This document shows positions 62,205 to 64,000 of a DNA stretch of 64,000 nucleotides, piece by piece (within the stretch, counting starts at the first letter, position 1; each line of letters opens with the position of its first letter). The position numbers and the translations under genes are program-made. Origin of the DNA: Silurus meridionalis (Eukaryota > Chordata > Actinopteri > Siluriformes > Siluridae); contig NC_060886.1 in the NCBI RefSeq assembly GCF_014805685.1, positions 30,034,862 through 30,098,861 of the forward strand, written 5' to 3'. A model generated the notes under the pieces. That model was not told the origin of the DNA, searched no databases, and saw nothing but the letters and a program-made list of their open reading frames with translations.

Positions 62205-64000
62205 TAAATGCAGTTTCCGTTCTTGAAATGTGTTCTTTTATTTTCTAAACTCAAAAGTCCATGTTTTACTTGAACGCCACTCGTAATAATGATAAATAAA
62301 AAACCTCAATGGTTGAAATGTGCTCTCAATATTTCTCATTCTTTAGTTTGGCGACTCGTTTGGTCGTCATATTGCTTTTTATCATCGATTATTCATTTTT
62401 GGCGCTGAAACAGTGCACCTAGTGGAAAAAACCTTGTTTGCGAAGTTGCATCTTCCACCTCCAAGTACGCAAGCAGCCTTCTCCCCCAGAAAACATGGTG
62501 AAACTGTATCATTCTTTCTCTTTCTCCCTTTTTCTCTGTGCACTCTTCAATCCCATCCTGTTTCCTCAATCCATCCTCCCACCATTCCGTCCGCTTTTTT
62601 CTGCTTAGCCCGGGAGGATTACGCCATTCTTCAGAGGGCTATATCATAGCGAGTAGGCAGCCGAGAGCAACAGCCAGCCCCTTAATGACACACTGACGCC
62701 CACATGTGTGCAAACCCAATTTTACTCGGACAAAAATAACAGCCGTTCTACGTTCCGTTGCATAGAAATCGCCCGGTCGATACCGTCCACCGCCCGCCTC
62801 GACTGACCCTCACGCTTCGATTTATTATATTTCTCTCTCGCCGTCTCTCTTTGCTCTTCTCCCTCCAGCTGAAGTCATTTGAAGGAGATTAAGTGAGCCT
62901 TTTTTTTATAATACTGTCAGCAACATCAGATCGATGAGAATGACAACTAGTGCAATAAACAAGTCTGATACCCTCCTCAAACTGGAAAAAAACCCGAGCC
63001 CTGGTAATGCTCGATTTCCGCCGCTCTCTCGTAATCCCATTAAGAACCTGAATGGCTCTCTTTTGAAAAAGATCCGATGCCAGAGGAGAGGAAGGGGGAA
63101 CGTGTCGAATCGGAACGCCTATCGGATTAGCATAATCCGACGCCGTGTGTTCTGCGCGTCTTCGTCGGAGGGCGACGCTCCGTCTCTTGTGGTGTTACTG
63201 ATAAGGGGTGCTATCTCGGATTGGACGATTTTTGTCTTTATTTCGTGCCATCGCTACTGTTTTCCTTTGCAAAAATAAATAAAAAAGCTCTCAAGCAGGC
63301 CAAGCTTATTTCAATCCTGCACATAAGGCAGATTTCTGCCCAAAGGCGGCAGATTAAACAAATTTGGACAAGCGGCTATTAAAGGATCTTTTGAATCACC
63401 TCCCAAAGCAAATTGACGCGCATACATACGTGCATACGTGTAAACGAGCCCGACGTGTGCTGCGGCGTTATTTCCATCCGCGTGTTTCTAATCCGTTTAA
63501 AACCTTGTGTATATTTTTTTCCCCGTTCTCTAGCGAGAAGTTGGGCAGAAAGTTGAAGCCCACTCAAGATCCTGAAATCTTGGCCGTTTCTTATGAGAGA
63601 GAGAAAGAAGGTGAAAAATAGACAAAAACAGGAAGGAGAAAAGGACAAGAATGTGCTTTGACACCTAGCTTTTTCTGGCACCCTTTTTTTTTTTATTTTG
63701 GAGACAGATATTGTCAGTGTCTCAGCTGCTATAGAAACTTTTGGGCGTGGGAGATGCATGGCATCAGCAGAACGAGGTGCGCTGGCTGTCACGGCAGACA
63801 TGAGCTGAGCTGTGCCAAACGAAGGCACTGCTGTTCATTAACGCGCTGTTCAGAAGCTCTGAGCCATGGCAGATCACGCCTTCATGTCTCCCCATATGTC
63901 CGTCTCTTCTGGTCATTAAGTCTAACCTCTGTGTCAGGAATGTCCATAGGCAGCAGTGACTTTGCTCTGTTGCGTACCTACTGTGAAACATGAGGACACG
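62205..64000. other. Intergenic, nothing recognised
   Basis: Complex, low-repeat sequence, especially 62640-63330 and 63740-63960. It may hold conserved non-coding elements. No coding exon recognised on either strand. Confidence 0.4.

Noticed and set aside
62930..63280. 114-codon frame in the downstream block
   Set aside because: No family signature and no flanking exons.
52000..64000. Expected neighbours such as ZRANB3 or R3HDM1 with mir-128
   Set aside because: I found no exon of either gene and no match to the miR-128 seed region hairpin by eye.

Overview
This is a window of vertebrate nuclear DNA, almost certainly from a teleost fish and probably an otophysan such as a catfish (an inference from the repeat content). 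Genes are split by GT-AG introns, the proteins match vertebrate families along their length, and the non-coding DNA is full of microsatellites, minisatellites, tRNA-derived SINEs and decayed Tc1/mariner copies. There are no operons, bacterial signals or CRISPR arrays.

Two protein-coding genes are present, head to head with 496 bp between their start codons. On the minus strand (359-6199) is UBXN4 (erasin), the ER-anchored UBX protein that recruits p97/VCP for ER-associated degradation. I could read all 13 coding exons. Exon 9 carries an apparent frameshift in a GC-rich run (2547-2557); as written it removes the UBX domain and the membrane hairpin, and it may be a sequence error. On the plus strand (6696-50717) is RAB3GAP1, the catalytic subunit of the Rab3 GTPase-activating complex. 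All 24 coding exons are present, in phase and intact (965 codons plus stop), including the catalytic Arg codon at 42375-42377. The space between the genes holds a composite ETS/CRE-like site near UBXN4 and a ZNF143/STAF-like site near RAB3GAP1, as expected for a shared promoter of two housekeeping membrane-traffic genes.

RAB3GAP1 spreads over 44 kb because its introns are loaded with repeats: a 960-bp TTTC tract next to an 800-bp polypyrimidine stretch (intron 8), several minisatellites (introns 2, 8, 10, 17), many Tc1-derived fragments, a pogo-class transposase relic (intron 18), a LINE 3' fragment (intron 9) and SINEs. UBXN4 intron 1 holds a GATCCAGTGG-type minisatellite that reverses orientation in the middle, forming a large imperfect inverted repeat. 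Intron 23 of RAB3GAP1 contains two phase-neutral candidate microexons (21 and 39 nt).

From about 51900 to 64000 I recognise no gene. The stretch holds microsatellites, dispersed repeats and several complex-sequence blocks that may be conserved non-coding elements. I see no novel defence or genetic system. The most useful leads are the UBXN4 frameshift, the candidate microexons, the dinucleotide repeats abutting splice sites, the divergent promoter and the inverted minisatellite.
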